From Peptostreptococcaceae bacterium (lineage in GTDB: Bacteria > Bacillota > Clostridia > Peptostreptococcales > BM714): a stretch of DNA of 42,708 nucleotides. The position numbers were made by a program, and so were the translations under genes. Below the pieces are notes generated by a model. The model was not told the origin of the DNA. It made no database searches and worked only from the letters and a program-made list of their open reading frames with translations. The stretch spans positions 1-42,708 of the forward strand of contig JAENWJ010000011.1 of the NCBI GenBank assembly GCA_016649995.1, in the 5' to 3' direction. Below, piece after piece: positions 31,277 through 38,991 of the stretch. Each line of letters starts with the position of its first letter. Positions within the stretch are counted from its first letter, which is position 1.

Positions 31277-32893
31277 TTATTTATACATTTTTTCAATTGA
31301 AGCCTGGACCTCTTCGTTTGCAAGAAACTCGTCAAAGTCCCCCACTCGGTCGTAAACGCCCGACGGTGTAAGCTCAATAACTCTATTTGAAATAGATTCA
31401 ACAAACTTGTGGTCGTGTGATGAAAACAGCAATATCTCGTTAAAACTCTGGAGTCCATCATTCACAGCTTGTATTGATTCCAGATCAAGATGGTTTGTGG
31501 GCTCATCCAGAATCAGCACATTCGATCCCGAAAGCATCATCTTCGAGAACATGCATCTTACCTTTTCTCCTCCGGAAAGAACCGGAACCTTTTTCATAGG
31601 CTCCTCTCCTGAGAAAAGCATTCTCCCTAGAAATCCCCTTATGAAACTTTCTTCTTTTTCTTCGGAAAACTGCCTGAGCCAGTCTATAAGATTAATGTCC
31701 ACGTCCTCGAACCACTTGGCATTGTCATTGGGCAAATATGCCTGACTTGTAGTGACTCCCCACTTGAATTTACCCTCATCCGCTTCCATTTCTCCAGCGA
31801 GAATCTTGAAAAGGGTCGTAACTGCCACCTTGTTCTTAGAAACGAATATGACCTTGTCGTTCTTGTTTAAAGTAAAGGAAATATCATCTAGCACCTTGGC
31901 CCCATCGACTGTTTTGGTGAGACCTTCTACAAAGAGTATGTCCTTCCCTGTTTCACGGTTGGGCTTGAACCCAACGAATGGATATCGTCTGGATGAAGGA
32001 ACTATGTCCTCAACATTTATCTTGTCCAAAAGCTTCTTTCTCGAAGTCGCTTGCTTTGCCTTCGATGCATTGGAGCTGAACCTGGCTATGAACTTTTCAA
32101 GTTCCTTTATTTTTTCCTCGCTCTTCTTGTTCTGGTCCTTCATGAGCTTTAATGCCAGCTGGCTCGACTCGTACCAGAAATCATAGTTTCCCACAAAGAG
32201 ATGCACCTTTCCAAAATCTACATCCACCATGTGTGTACAGACCATGTTTAGGAAATGCCTGTCATGGGATACTACTACCACGGTATTTTCATAGTTTATC
32301 AAAAATTCTTCAAGCCAGTTGATAGCCGTAAAATCCAAATGGTTCGTAGGCTCGTCCATAAGAAGTATGTCGGGGTTTCCGAAAAGAGCCTGTGCTAGAA
32401 GCACCTTCACTTTTTCACCGCCTGCAAGTTCTCGCATTAGGAGCCCATGGGCGTCCTTCATTATGCCAAGTCCGACAAGCAACTTCTCCGCATCGGTTTC
32501 AGCATCCCATCCATTCATCTCTGCAAACTCGCCCTCGAGTTCGGCGGCCTTTATCCCGTCTTTTTCAGAAAAATCTTCTTTGGCGTAAAGCGCATCCTTC
32601 TCAGCCATTATTTGCCGAAGCCGTTCATGACCCATTATAACCGTATCGATGACGCTTTCATCGTCGTAGGCGAAATGGTCCTGCCTAAGAACTGCAAGCC
32701 GTTCTCCTGGGGTAATGAAAACATCTCCCGCAGTAGGTTCAAGTTCACCCTCGAGTATTCTCAGCAAGGTGGATTTGCCCGCTCCATTCGCACCTATGAC
32801 GCCATAGCAATTCCCCTTGGTAAATTTCAAATTCACATCATCAAACAACTTTCTATCCGAAAATCTTAAAGATAAATTAGTAACACTTAACAT
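31277..32893 (-). CDS. ABC-F family ATPase (YkpA/YbiT type)
   Basis: A 538-residue soluble protein with two ABC ATPase domains and no membrane part, of the ABC-F class that acts on the ribosome E-site. First domain: Walker A GANGAGKST (about 34), signature LAGGE, Walker B ILLMDEPTNHLD. The linker (about 245-300) is rich in K and E. Second domain: signature LSGGE and VLILDEPTNHLD are intact, but Walker A reads VSKNKVAVTTLF, so the key lysine is replaced by valine. YkpA-type proteins have a deviating second P-loop, but usually keep the lysine. ATG 32893 follows AAGGGTG. Role: translation factor, not antibiotic resistance as far as can be told. Confidence 0.9.
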   Translation of the reverse strand: MLSVTNLSLRFSDRKLFDDVNLKFTKGNCYGVIGANGAGKSTLLRILEGELEPTAGDVFITPGERLAVLRQDHFAYDDESVIDTVIMGHERLRQIMAEKDALYAKEDFSEKDGIKAAELEGEFAEMNGWDAETDAEKLLVGLGIMKDAHGLLMRELAGGEKVKVLLAQALFGNPDILLMDEPTNHLDFTAINWLEEFLINYENTVVVVSHDRHFLNMVCTHMVDVDFGKVHLFVGNYDFWYESSQLALKLMKDQNKKSEEKIKELEKFIARFSSNASKAKQATSRKKLLDKINVEDIVPSSRRYPFVGFKPNRETGKDILFVEGLTKTVDGAKVLDDISFTLNKNDKVIFVSKNKVAVTTLFKILAGEMEADEGKFKWGVTTSQAYLPNDNAKWFEDVDINLIDWLRQFSEEKEESFIRGFLGRMLFSGEEPMKKVPVLSGGEKVRCMFSKMMLSGSNVLILDEPTNHLDLESIQAVNDGLQSFNEILLFSSHDHKFVESISNRVIELTPSGVYDRVGDFDEFLANEEVQASIEKMYK

Positions 32894-33101
32894 TTTTTCA
32901 CCCTTTTAACCTTTTTAATAATATCGTTCCGAATTGTTCACATTAAATTAGTTTATCGTAAAACGAAGCAAATAGCAAATATTCGCTTATAAATTCACGA
33001 ATGTTTGCGTAGGTTTTTTTCTGAATATTCCAGCATTTGTCTTGACCTGCAGGCTCAAGCGGTTTATGATGAAGGAAATACTCTCGAAGGGATGTGCCTA
33101 A

Positions 33102-33617
33102 ATGGAAAAACCAAACAGCAATAGCGACTGCATAAAAGCCCTCGTGATCAGGGAGTACCAACCGGGAGATTTGGGTTATATAGACTACTTGCACTGCAAA
33201 TTGTATGAGAGGGAATATGGATTTGATGTAAGCGAATTCGAGCCATATGTTTTGCCTGCTATGGGCCAATTCCTCGAAACAAATGACCGTAGCGGAAGCA
33301 TGGTCTGGGTGGCCGAAGATAACGGAGTTATCGTTGGGTCTATCGCAATCATACAGAACAGTGAAGACGACGCACAACTCAGGTGGTTTCTAATCGATCC
33401 GTCCGCAAGAGGAACCGGCCTCGGAAACGCGTTTGTAAGGACAGCAATAGATTTCAGCAGGGAAAAGGGCTATAAATCAATTTTCCTATGGACAGTAAAA
33501 AGCCTTGATGTCGCTCGCCATCTTTACAAGAAATACGGATTCGAGATAACTGAATACGCTTCCCGCTTCCTTTGGGGAATAGACCTAATCGAAGAACGCT
33601 GGGAATTGTCTCTTTAA
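33102..33617 (+). CDS. GNAT family N-acetyltransferase
   Basis: A 171-residue GNAT protein. The acetyl-CoA loop is in SARGTGLGNAFVRTAIDF (about 108-125), preceded by the strand QLRWFLIDP and followed by HLYKKYGFEI. The beginning REYQPGDLGYIDYLHCKLYE matches GNAT domains that in many Firmicutes are fused behind a MarR domain. Here no MarR portion precedes it: an in-frame TAA lies directly before the ATG. So it is either a stand-alone form or one that lost its regulator. GAAGGG lies 10 nt upstream of the start. Confidence 0.85.
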   Translation: MEKPNSNSDCIKALVIREYQPGDLGYIDYLHCKLYEREYGFDVSEFEPYVLPAMGQFLETNDRSGSMVWVAEDNGVIVGSIAIIQNSEDDAQLRWFLIDPSARGTGLGNAFVRTAIDFSREKGYKSIFLWTVKSLDVARHLYKKYGFEITEYASRFLWGIDLIEERWELSL

Positions 33618-33636
33618 TTTTCATTCTGAATAAATT

Positions 33637-33678
33637 AAAGGCTGTCGCATCTTTTAAATGATGCGGCAGCCTTTTTAT
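33637..33678. terminator. Bidirectional terminator
   Basis: 15-bp arms (33637-33651 and 33660-33674) with one wobble pair, 8-nt loop, T-run on the plus strand. It stands between the GNAT and threonine aldolase genes. Confidence 0.88.
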
Positions 33679-33722
33679 TGCCCATTAATATTTCACAAAT
33701 AGGAATTTTCTTCTCATCAGTC

Positions 33723-34754
33723 CTATTGGCTTAAACGCTTCAGGTCGGATAGGAAGCTCTTAACCGCATCCTCACCAGTAGCCCAGGACGTCACAAGTCG
33801 AATTGCAGTATGGCTTTCGTCAATCCCACACCATTCATAGAAGCCGTAGCTTTCCATCATTTTTTTTATTACCGTATTGGACAGTATAGGGAAAATCTGA
33901 TTTGTAGTCGACTCGGCCATGAATCCATAGCCCAGATTCTTTATTCCATCGGTAAGCTTTGCCGCCATGGAGTTTGCGTGGCGCGCTAGTTCAAAATACA
34001 GATCATCTCTTAATAATTCCTCAAACTGCACCCCAAGGATTCTTCCTTTTGCAAGAAGAGCCCCCCTCTGCTTCATGGCATACCTAAAGCATGGCTTAAG
34101 GGCTTCATTGTTAATTACGATTGCTTCCCCTATGAGTGCCCCGTTCTTGGTACCGCCTATGTAAAAAACATCCACAAGGGCAGAAAATTCCTCCAGAGTC
34201 AAATCGTTTCCTTCCGCGCATAGTGCCGAACCCAATCTTGCTCCATCCGCAAACAGATACAAGCCCTCCCTCTTGCAAAAATCAGAAATATCCTCAAGCT
34301 CTCTCTTTGTATAGAATGTCCCTACCTCTGTCGAGTTTGATATGTAAACCATCGCCGGCTTGACCATGTGCTCGAAGTAATGCTCCTCCAACACTCTCTT
34401 TATTCCTTCCGTAGTAAGTTTTCCGTCCGTGCTTGTCACCGTATTGATCTTGTGTCCGGTGGACTCCACGGCTCCCGTCTCATGTCCGTTTATATGACCG
34501 GTCTCCGCCGATATTACCGATTCATAGGGTTTCAACATGGACGAAATGACAATCATGTTGGCCTGTGTGCCGCCCGACACGAAGTGTATGTCAGCATTGG
34601 AATTGCCTGTTTTTTCTCTTATGATCCCAGTTGCAATAACGCAATGTGAGTCCTCACCGTATCCGTCTTCCTGATTCATATTCGTTTTTGTCAGGGCCTC
34701 CAATATACTGGGATGAGCTCCCTCGCTGTAGTCGTTCCTAAAACTGTATAACAT
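33723..34754 (-). CDS. Threonine aldolase family PLP enzyme
   Basis: A 343-residue fold-I PLP enzyme of the low-specificity L-threonine aldolase / beta-eliminating lyase family, which cleaves threonine (or allo-threonine) to glycine and acetaldehyde. Marks: FRNDYSEGAHPSILEAL at the start, HFVSGGTQANMIVIS (about 62-76), ADGARLGSAL (about 170) and the PLP lysine in YIGGTKNGALIGEA (about 200). ATG 34754 follows AGGAGG at 8 nt; the frame to 34787 lacks a site. It would supply glycine, the effector of the riboswitch at 7.9 kb, though no direct link is shown. Confidence 0.9.
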   Translation of the reverse strand: MLYSFRNDYSEGAHPSILEALTKTNMNQEDGYGEDSHCVIATGIIREKTGNSNADIHFVSGGTQANMIVISSMLKPYESVISAETGHINGHETGAVESTGHKINTVTSTDGKLTTEGIKRVLEEHYFEHMVKPAMVYISNSTEVGTFYTKRELEDISDFCKREGLYLFADGARLGSALCAEGNDLTLEEFSALVDVFYIGGTKNGALIGEAIVINNEALKPCFRYAMKQRGALLAKGRILGVQFEELLRDDLYFELARHANSMAAKLTDGIKNLGYGFMAESTTNQIFPILSNTVIKKMMESYGFYEWCGIDESHTAIRLVTSWATGEDAVKSFLSDLKRLSQ

Positions 34755-34920
34755 TCCTTTATCCTCCTTGATCTCAATAAATGTCATGTTTGTTTTTCAT
34801 GTATCCATGATATACAAGTCCTGCTCCGCTGTCAATTACACAAGGAGACATGTTTTCTTCCCATATAATTTTTCGCTCATCGTTCTTTTATACATTCAGC
34901 ATTTTTTGGGCACAATAGGC

Positions 34921-35400
34921 TCAATCAGCCACATCAACCAATGTTGCTTTTGCCACAAAGAGCAAGGATTTCGATTCGATCTCCATTTGTAGCCCAATCA
35001 TCCCTCCGCTGACAACAATCTTGTCAAGCAATCCGGCGCTTTCATCTATGAATGTCTTGAAATGCTTCTTCATTCCTATCGGGGAGCATCCTCCCCGTAT
35101 GTATCCGGTAAGCCCCAATATGTCCTTAACATGAATCATCTGTACCTTCTTTTCTCCAGCAGCTTTTGCCGCTTTTTTCAGATTCAACTCCTCGTTCGCT
35201 GGAATAACAAACACGTAATGCTCTCCACTCGAGCCTTCCGTAACAAGTGTTTTGAATACATATTCAGGACTTCGCCCAATTTTGGCCGCAACTGAAACTC
35301 CGTCAATTTTCCCATCCCTGTTTTCGTATGAGATTGTTTCAAAGGCAATGCCTTCTTTTTCAAGCAAGCGCATTGCGTTGGTTTTTTTGTTTTTTGCCAT
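34921..35400 (-). CDS. ybaK: Cys-tRNA(Pro) deacylase, YbaK/EbsC family
   Basis: A 159-residue trans-editing protein that removes cysteine mis-attached to tRNA-Pro. The family signature is present: TNAMRLLEKEGIAFE at the start, YVFKTLVT (catalytic lysine, about 50) and the glycine loop YIRGGCSPIGMKK (about 101-113). Full length. ATG 35400 is preceded by AGAAGGT. It stands alone, 4.5 kb from tRNA-Pro(CGG). Confidence 0.92.
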   Translation of the reverse strand: MAKNKKTNAMRLLEKEGIAFETISYENRDGKIDGVSVAAKIGRSPEYVFKTLVTEGSSGEHYVFVIPANEELNLKKAAKAAGEKKVQMIHVKDILGLTGYIRGGCSPIGMKKHFKTFIDESAGLLDKIVVSGGMIGLQMEIESKSLLFVAKATLVDVAD

Positions 35401-35612
35401 ATTTATACCTTCTTTTCATCTCTTTACATATCATTATATACTCCAACCTGCGAAATTGTCCAAACCATTCGTGAGCTAAAGTATCCATAAGGCAGATTAT
35501 CTAATTGATTTGCACAAAAAAGTGTCTTCAATATTTCCGCATCGCAAACACTCTTGTCTTTTTCTTCTTGTAAAGAAGACTATTAATGATATCCATTTCA
35601 TAGCTTAGGAAA

Positions 35613-35641
35613 TTGTCATCTGCCCTTTTAAATCATATAAT
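35613..35641 (+). promoter_or_regulatory. Promoter of the 52-codon gene
   Basis: -35 TTGTCA (35613-35618), 17 bp, -10 TATAAT (35636-35641), about 30 nt ahead of the start codon. The rest of the 274-nt gap from ybaK (35401-35612) shows nothing recognised. Confidence 0.7.
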
Positions 35642-35674
35642 GATTAAAAATACGTTTTAAAAGGAGCCTCTGCC

Positions 35675-35833
35675 ATGAATACAGACCCCTCACTGCAAGA
35701 TTTGATTGACGATTTTCAAAACATGAAGAACGAAAATCTTGTTCCTTGTTTTTCCACCATGGAGCCAAGGTTTTTGGACTATATACACAATAAGCTTTTC
35801 ACGGCCGGAACAAACATGATAGTTATCAAATGA
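35675..35833 (+). CDS. Small 52-residue protein of unknown function
   Basis: A soluble peptide MNTDPSLQDLIDDFQNMKNE followed by LVPCFSTMEPRFLDYIHNKL and ending TNMIVIK. It has AAGGAG 8 nt upstream, a good promoter and a following terminator, so it looks like a complete expressed unit. No family is recognised with confidence. The end in a hydrophobic strand (MIVIK) could mean it is the front of a longer nucleotide-binding protein that was cut short, e.g. before a P-loop; this is a guess. No cysteine pair and no membrane segment. Confidence 0.6.
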   Translation: MNTDPSLQDLIDDFQNMKNENLVPCFSTMEPRFLDYIHNKLFTAGTNMIVIK

Positions 35834-35859
35834 AAATTAAAGTACCATGTTCAATCTGT

Positions 35860-35897
35860 AAAGAGCATTGCACCCTTCAAGGATGCAGTGCTCTTTT
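35860..35897 (+). terminator. Terminator of the small gene
   Basis: Arms AAAGAGCATTGCA (about 35860-35872) and TGCAGTGCTCTTTT (35884-35897) with one wobble; an inner CCTT/AAGG adds to the stem. It is 27 nt past the stop. Confidence 0.75.
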
Positions 35898-35927
35898 GTA
35901 TGATTGTAAATTAATCGGGGACGGTAC

Positions 35928-35956
35928 TTGACAAATGTTTTATTTTGATGTATTTT
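35928..35956 (+). promoter_or_regulatory. Promoter of the RAYT-like / redox operon
   Basis: Consensus -35 TTGACA (35928-35933), 17 bp, -10 TATTTT (35951-35956), 19 nt before the start codon. The preceding GGGGACGG (35917-35924) recalls a motif seen beside Y1-transposase genes in many bacteria. Confidence 0.6.
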
Positions 35957-35974
35957 ATAACTGAGGTGATTGCC

Positions 35975-36718
35975 ATGGCAAGAAAGGCGAGGGAAAAGGT
36001 TCCCTTCGGGACATATCTCGTTCAACAATCCTGCGTCGAAGGCAAAAACATATTCGATTCCGATACCGACCGACATAATTTCCTCGAAATATTGCAGGAA
36101 AAGAAGGCTCAATTTCAATTCAAGGTATACGGATATTGTTTGGCGGACAAGCAGGCTTACAAGCTTGTGCTTTATGACAATGGAAGCGACATTTCAAAGA
36201 TCATGAAGTCGATCAATATAAGTTATGCCTATCGCATGAGGAATCGGGGCAAGATTTTTAGGGGGCGCTATAGAAGCACATTGATAAAATCTCCGGAAGA
36301 TCTTCGCATTGTTCTGAATACATTGCACGGAGAAAAACCTTGTTGCGACTATTGGTCCGCCATAACCGACACCCTTTTGGATAGCGACATATATTTCACG
36401 CCCGGCAAGAGCAATAGGGAAAGTGTAATGATTTATGACACTGAAACGGGCGAGATTTGCCTTGACGTCAATCCGTCGTGCAAGGACAGGACCGATTGCA
36501 TCCGTACCTTGGACCAGGGGATGAAATTGCTGAAAGCTGCAGCAAAGGTTCATGGCCTCACCCTTGAGCAATTTCTGTCGAACAAGCAACTCAGAAACAG
36601 CGAACTTCTTAATTTCAGAAAAATGACGACCCTTTCTCTCAAGGAAATAGGCACCCTTTTCGGGGGGCTCGGGGAATCAGCCGTATGCAAAATCATAAGC
36701 CGAAACATGGGAAAATGA
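35975..36718 (+). CDS. RAYT-like (REP-associated, Y1 transposase family) protein with degenerate active site
   Basis: A 247-residue protein. Residues 1-115 follow the IS200-like/RAYT transposase plan (MARKAREKVPFGTYLVQQSC, ENIF-like KNIFDSDTDRHNF, then SINISYAYRMRNRGKIFRGRYRS). But the HUH metal site, normally N-H-V-H, reads KQAYK (Q60, Y62), and no typical catalytic tyrosine is seen in the helix after it. The C-terminal domain (about 190-247) ends LSLKEIGTLFGGLGESAVCK, a helix-turn-helix like that of DnaA C-terminal or RAYT tails. So it probably binds DNA but does not cut it. ATG 35975 follows GAGGTGA. The redox genes follow after 12 nt. Confidence 0.78.
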   Translation: MARKAREKVPFGTYLVQQSCVEGKNIFDSDTDRHNFLEILQEKKAQFQFKVYGYCLADKQAYKLVLYDNGSDISKIMKSINISYAYRMRNRGKIFRGRYRSTLIKSPEDLRIVLNTLHGEKPCCDYWSAITDTLLDSDIYFTPGKSNRESVMIYDTETGEICLDVNPSCKDRTDCIRTLDQGMKLLKAAAKVHGLTLEQFLSNKQLRNSELLNFRKMTTLSLKEIGTLFGGLGESAVCKIISRNMGK

Positions 36719-36730
36719 AGGGAGAAAAAA

Positions 36731-37699
36731 ATGGTATTGGATTTTAATCTAAATGGCGCTGCAAAAGCAAAAGGGCTCGACACAGAAAGGCTTTACGATG
36801 CAATAATAATCGGAGGCGGCCCCGCAGGGCTCAACGCCGCATTGTATGCAAAGCGCAAGGGCTTGAATATTGGAATAATTGCAAACCACATAGGCGGGCA
36901 GGTAATGGACACCTCCTCCGTCGAAAATTATCTCGGATTCAAAAACCTCTCCGGTCAGGATTTGATGCATAGATTCGAAGAACATTTAAATGAATACGAT
37001 ATTCCGACAACGACGGGAACTCTGGTTCAATCCATTGAAGATGGTAAAGACTTTAAAAAAATCCACGCAGACAATGGAAAAATATACAAGGCAAAATCAA
37101 TCATTGTTTCCACCGGCAGCAAACCAAGAACACTGGGCGTACCCGGCGAAAAAGAATTCATGGGCAAAGGGGTAGCATACTGCGCGATATGCGACGGACC
37201 GCTTTTCTCAGGCCTGGATGTAATCGTCTCCGGCGGCGGAAATTCTGCCGTTGAAGCTGCAATCGACCTTGCAAAGATAGCCAGCACTGTCAAGATTGTT
37301 CACAGAAGCCAATTCAGGGCGGACCAAGTTCTCATAGACAGACTAAAGCAACTTGAGAATGTTGAGATTTATCTTCAAACTGAAATAAGGGAAATCCGCG
37401 GCGAAAGGCTGCTCACACACATTGTTGCCTTCGACAAAAATGAAGGTAAGGAAATTGAAATCGCCACAAACGGTCTTTTCATAGAGATAGGTTACCTTCC
37501 AAAGAGCGAAGTCTTTGAGGGATTACTTGAAATGAACGAAAGAAAAGAAATTATTGTCGACAGAAAAGCAAAAACAAGCACCGAAGGAATTTTTGCAGCA
37601 GGGGATGTTACCAACGGCGATTACAAGCAAATAATACTATCGGCAGCAGAAGGCGCAACGGCCGCACTAAGCGCAAACGACTATATAAACAAGCTTTAA
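36731..37699 (+). CDS. Thioredoxin reductase-like FAD/NAD(P) disulfide reductase
   Basis: A 322-residue flavoprotein of the TrxB/AhpF type. FAD motif IIGGGPAGLNAALYA at residues 26-40, GIIANHIGGQVMDT (about 48-61), redox-active CAIC at about 155-158, NAD(P) motif VSGGGNSAVEAA (about 172) and the FAD-closing AAGDVTNGDYKQ (about 290). The first 20 residues are an extra polar lead. It begins 12 nt after the RAYT-like gene with GGGAG. Together with the next gene it resembles clostridial reductase/glutaredoxin pairs (AhpF-type split systems) that pass electrons to peroxidases or other disulfides. Cofactor choice (NADH or NADPH) is not clear. Confidence 0.88.
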   Translation: MVLDFNLNGAAKAKGLDTERLYDAIIIGGGPAGLNAALYAKRKGLNIGIIANHIGGQVMDTSSVENYLGFKNLSGQDLMHRFEEHLNEYDIPTTTGTLVQSIEDGKDFKKIHADNGKIYKAKSIIVSTGSKPRTLGVPGEKEFMGKGVAYCAICDGPLFSGLDVIVSGGGNSAVEAAIDLAKIASTVKIVHRSQFRADQVLIDRLKQLENVEIYLQTEIREIRGERLLTHIVAFDKNEGKEIEIATNGLFIEIGYLPKSEVFEGLLEMNERKEIIVDRKAKTSTEGIFAAGDVTNGDYKQIILSAAEGATAALSANDYINKL

Positions 37700-37728
37700 A
37701 ACAAACCCAAAAATGGAGGATTATTAAT

Positions 37729-38370
37729 ATGGCTTTTTTAAATGAAGATATCAGCAAGCAAATCAAGGCAGTTTTTGCACCAATGAAAGAAAATGTGAAC
37801 ATCGCTCTATTCGTTGACAAAACTGGCTGCGAATCCTGCGAAGACGCCCGTGGATACATGGAGGAAATGGCCAGTCTCAGCGATAAGCTTTCGCTATCAG
37901 TCTACGATGTTGCCCGCGACAAGGAAAAAGCCATGGAATTTGACGTAAAGCTTACGCCTGCGATTGTCCTTCTTGACAGCGAAAACAAGAACAACGGAGT
38001 GAAGTTCAACGGAATCCCTGCTGGCCATGAGATAAACTCTTTCATATCAGGCATATTGAATGTATCTGGAGCCGGAGAAAAATTGCCGGAGGAAATGATG
38101 CAAAGAATCAAAAGTATAGACAAACCTGTAAACATTAAGGTCTTCGTAACCTTGGGCTGCCCGCATTGTCCGGGTGCCGTGTCAAAAGCCCACAAAATCG
38201 CTCTTCTAAACCCCAATGTGAATGCAGAGATGATTGAAGCCAACACCTTCGAAGAACTTTCCCAAAAGTTCAATGTCGGCGGGGTTCCTAAAATCGTCTT
38301 CAATGACAGTGTCGATCTTATAGGCGACCAGCCTTTGGATGCGTTCATAAATGCAATGGAAACCCTTTAG
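37729..38370 (+). CDS. Two-domain thioredoxin-fold disulfide oxidoreductase (PDO type)
   Basis: A 213-residue protein with two thioredoxin-like halves: CESC at residues 34-37 and CPHC at 144-147, each after a beta strand (ALFVDKTGC, KVFVTLGC), and the cis-proline turns VKLTPAIV and VGGVPKIV. This is the protein disulfide oxidoreductase / AhpF N-terminal type. It is the natural electron acceptor of the flavoprotein 30 nt upstream. GGAGG precedes ATG 37729. Cytoplasmic, no signal peptide. Final acceptor unknown. Confidence 0.88.
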   Translation: MAFLNEDISKQIKAVFAPMKENVNIALFVDKTGCESCEDARGYMEEMASLSDKLSLSVYDVARDKEKAMEFDVKLTPAIVLLDSENKNNGVKFNGIPAGHEINSFISGILNVSGAGEKLPEEMMQRIKSIDKPVNIKVFVTLGCPHCPGAVSKAHKIALLNPNVNAEMIEANTFEELSQKFNVGGVPKIVFNDSVDLIGDQPLDAFINAMETL

Positions 38371-38443
38371 AAACGTTTTTTTAGAAAAACAATTCGTCAC
38401 TATTAAAGCAGATACAACTTTATGTAATATATAGAAGAAAAGA

Positions 38444-38475
38444 GCCTTCGCAAATCACCCCGCGAAGGCCTTCTT
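38444..38475. terminator. Terminator of the redox operon
   Basis: Perfect 8-bp stem GCCTTCGC (38444-38451) and GCGAAGGC (38462-38469) followed by CTTCTTTTT on the plus strand, with a partial lower stem. It lies between convergent genes. Confidence 0.75.
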
Positions 38476-38516
38476 TTTATGAGTCAACAATAATCCCGGA
38501 ATATTCTTGCGCCATT

Positions 38517-38798
38517 TTATTCTATTCCGAAATCCTTCATGATTGTTAGCAAAGCCTCTATTGTAAGTTTCTTGGCGAATATTTCCCTGAACCGATAGCT
38601 TTTTTCTTTCCCTTCTTCCCTTAGTTTTGCTAGCTCTCCGGGAAGTTTTTCTTTCTGCCCGAGCATGTCTTCAAGCAGGTTCTCGAATTTCGCAAGCCTG
38701 TCGATTGCTTCTCCGCTGTAGCCGCCATTTTGTTTCCCCTCAATATGTTTTGAAATATATGTTTTTTTCTCTTCAATCCATTCGGTCAGTCTGTCCAT
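38517..38798 (-). CDS. Conserved short helical protein, function unknown
   Basis: A 93-residue, highly charged, mostly helical protein (GEAIDRLAKFENLLEDM; ELAKLREEGKEKSYRFREIF). The pattern KxKSxRFRE...KL is shared by short uncharacterised clostridial proteins. No membrane part or catalytic motif. ATG 38798 is preceded by GGAGGAG at 7 nt, so translation is likely. It is a single-gene unit next to the pseudogene patch. Confidence 0.65.
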   Translation of the reverse strand: MDRLTEWIEEKKTYISKHIEGKQNGGYSGEAIDRLAKFENLLEDMLGQKEKLPGELAKLREEGKEKSYRFREIFAKKLTIEALLTIMKDFGIE

Positions 38799-38864
38799 GG
38801 CTTGCTCCTCCGATTGCCCGCTAAATTAAACATTGTTTGTTCTTTCCGTCCAATAATCTCACTT

Positions 38865-38981
38865 CTATTCGGCAACTTTTTTGTCTGCTTCAGAGTTTTC
38901 TAAGGTTTCAAACCCATCAATCCTACACTCGACTGTATCACCACGAGAAATAGGTGTTGCTCTGGGTCTCCCTGTCGAAAT
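38865..38981 (-). pseudogene. C-terminal relic of a fumarylacetoacetate hydrolase family gene
   Basis: A 38-codon minus-strand remnant reading ISTGRPRATPISRGDTVECR and then IDGFETLENS matches the end of FAH-family hydrolases (usual form: T-G-[TS]-P-x-G ... GD-x-V-x-x-x-I-x-G-x-x-x-L-x-N). A stop lies directly upstream, and the rest of the gene is gone. It is joined 10 nt from the threonine synthase relic, so a deletion joined two gene ends. Confidence 0.6.
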
Positions 38982-38991
38982 CCACTACACA

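Noticed and set aside
32943-33377. 144-codon minus-strand frame opposite the GNAT gene
   Set aside because: No recognisable domain or ribosome site; the GNAT motif on the plus strand accounts for the region.
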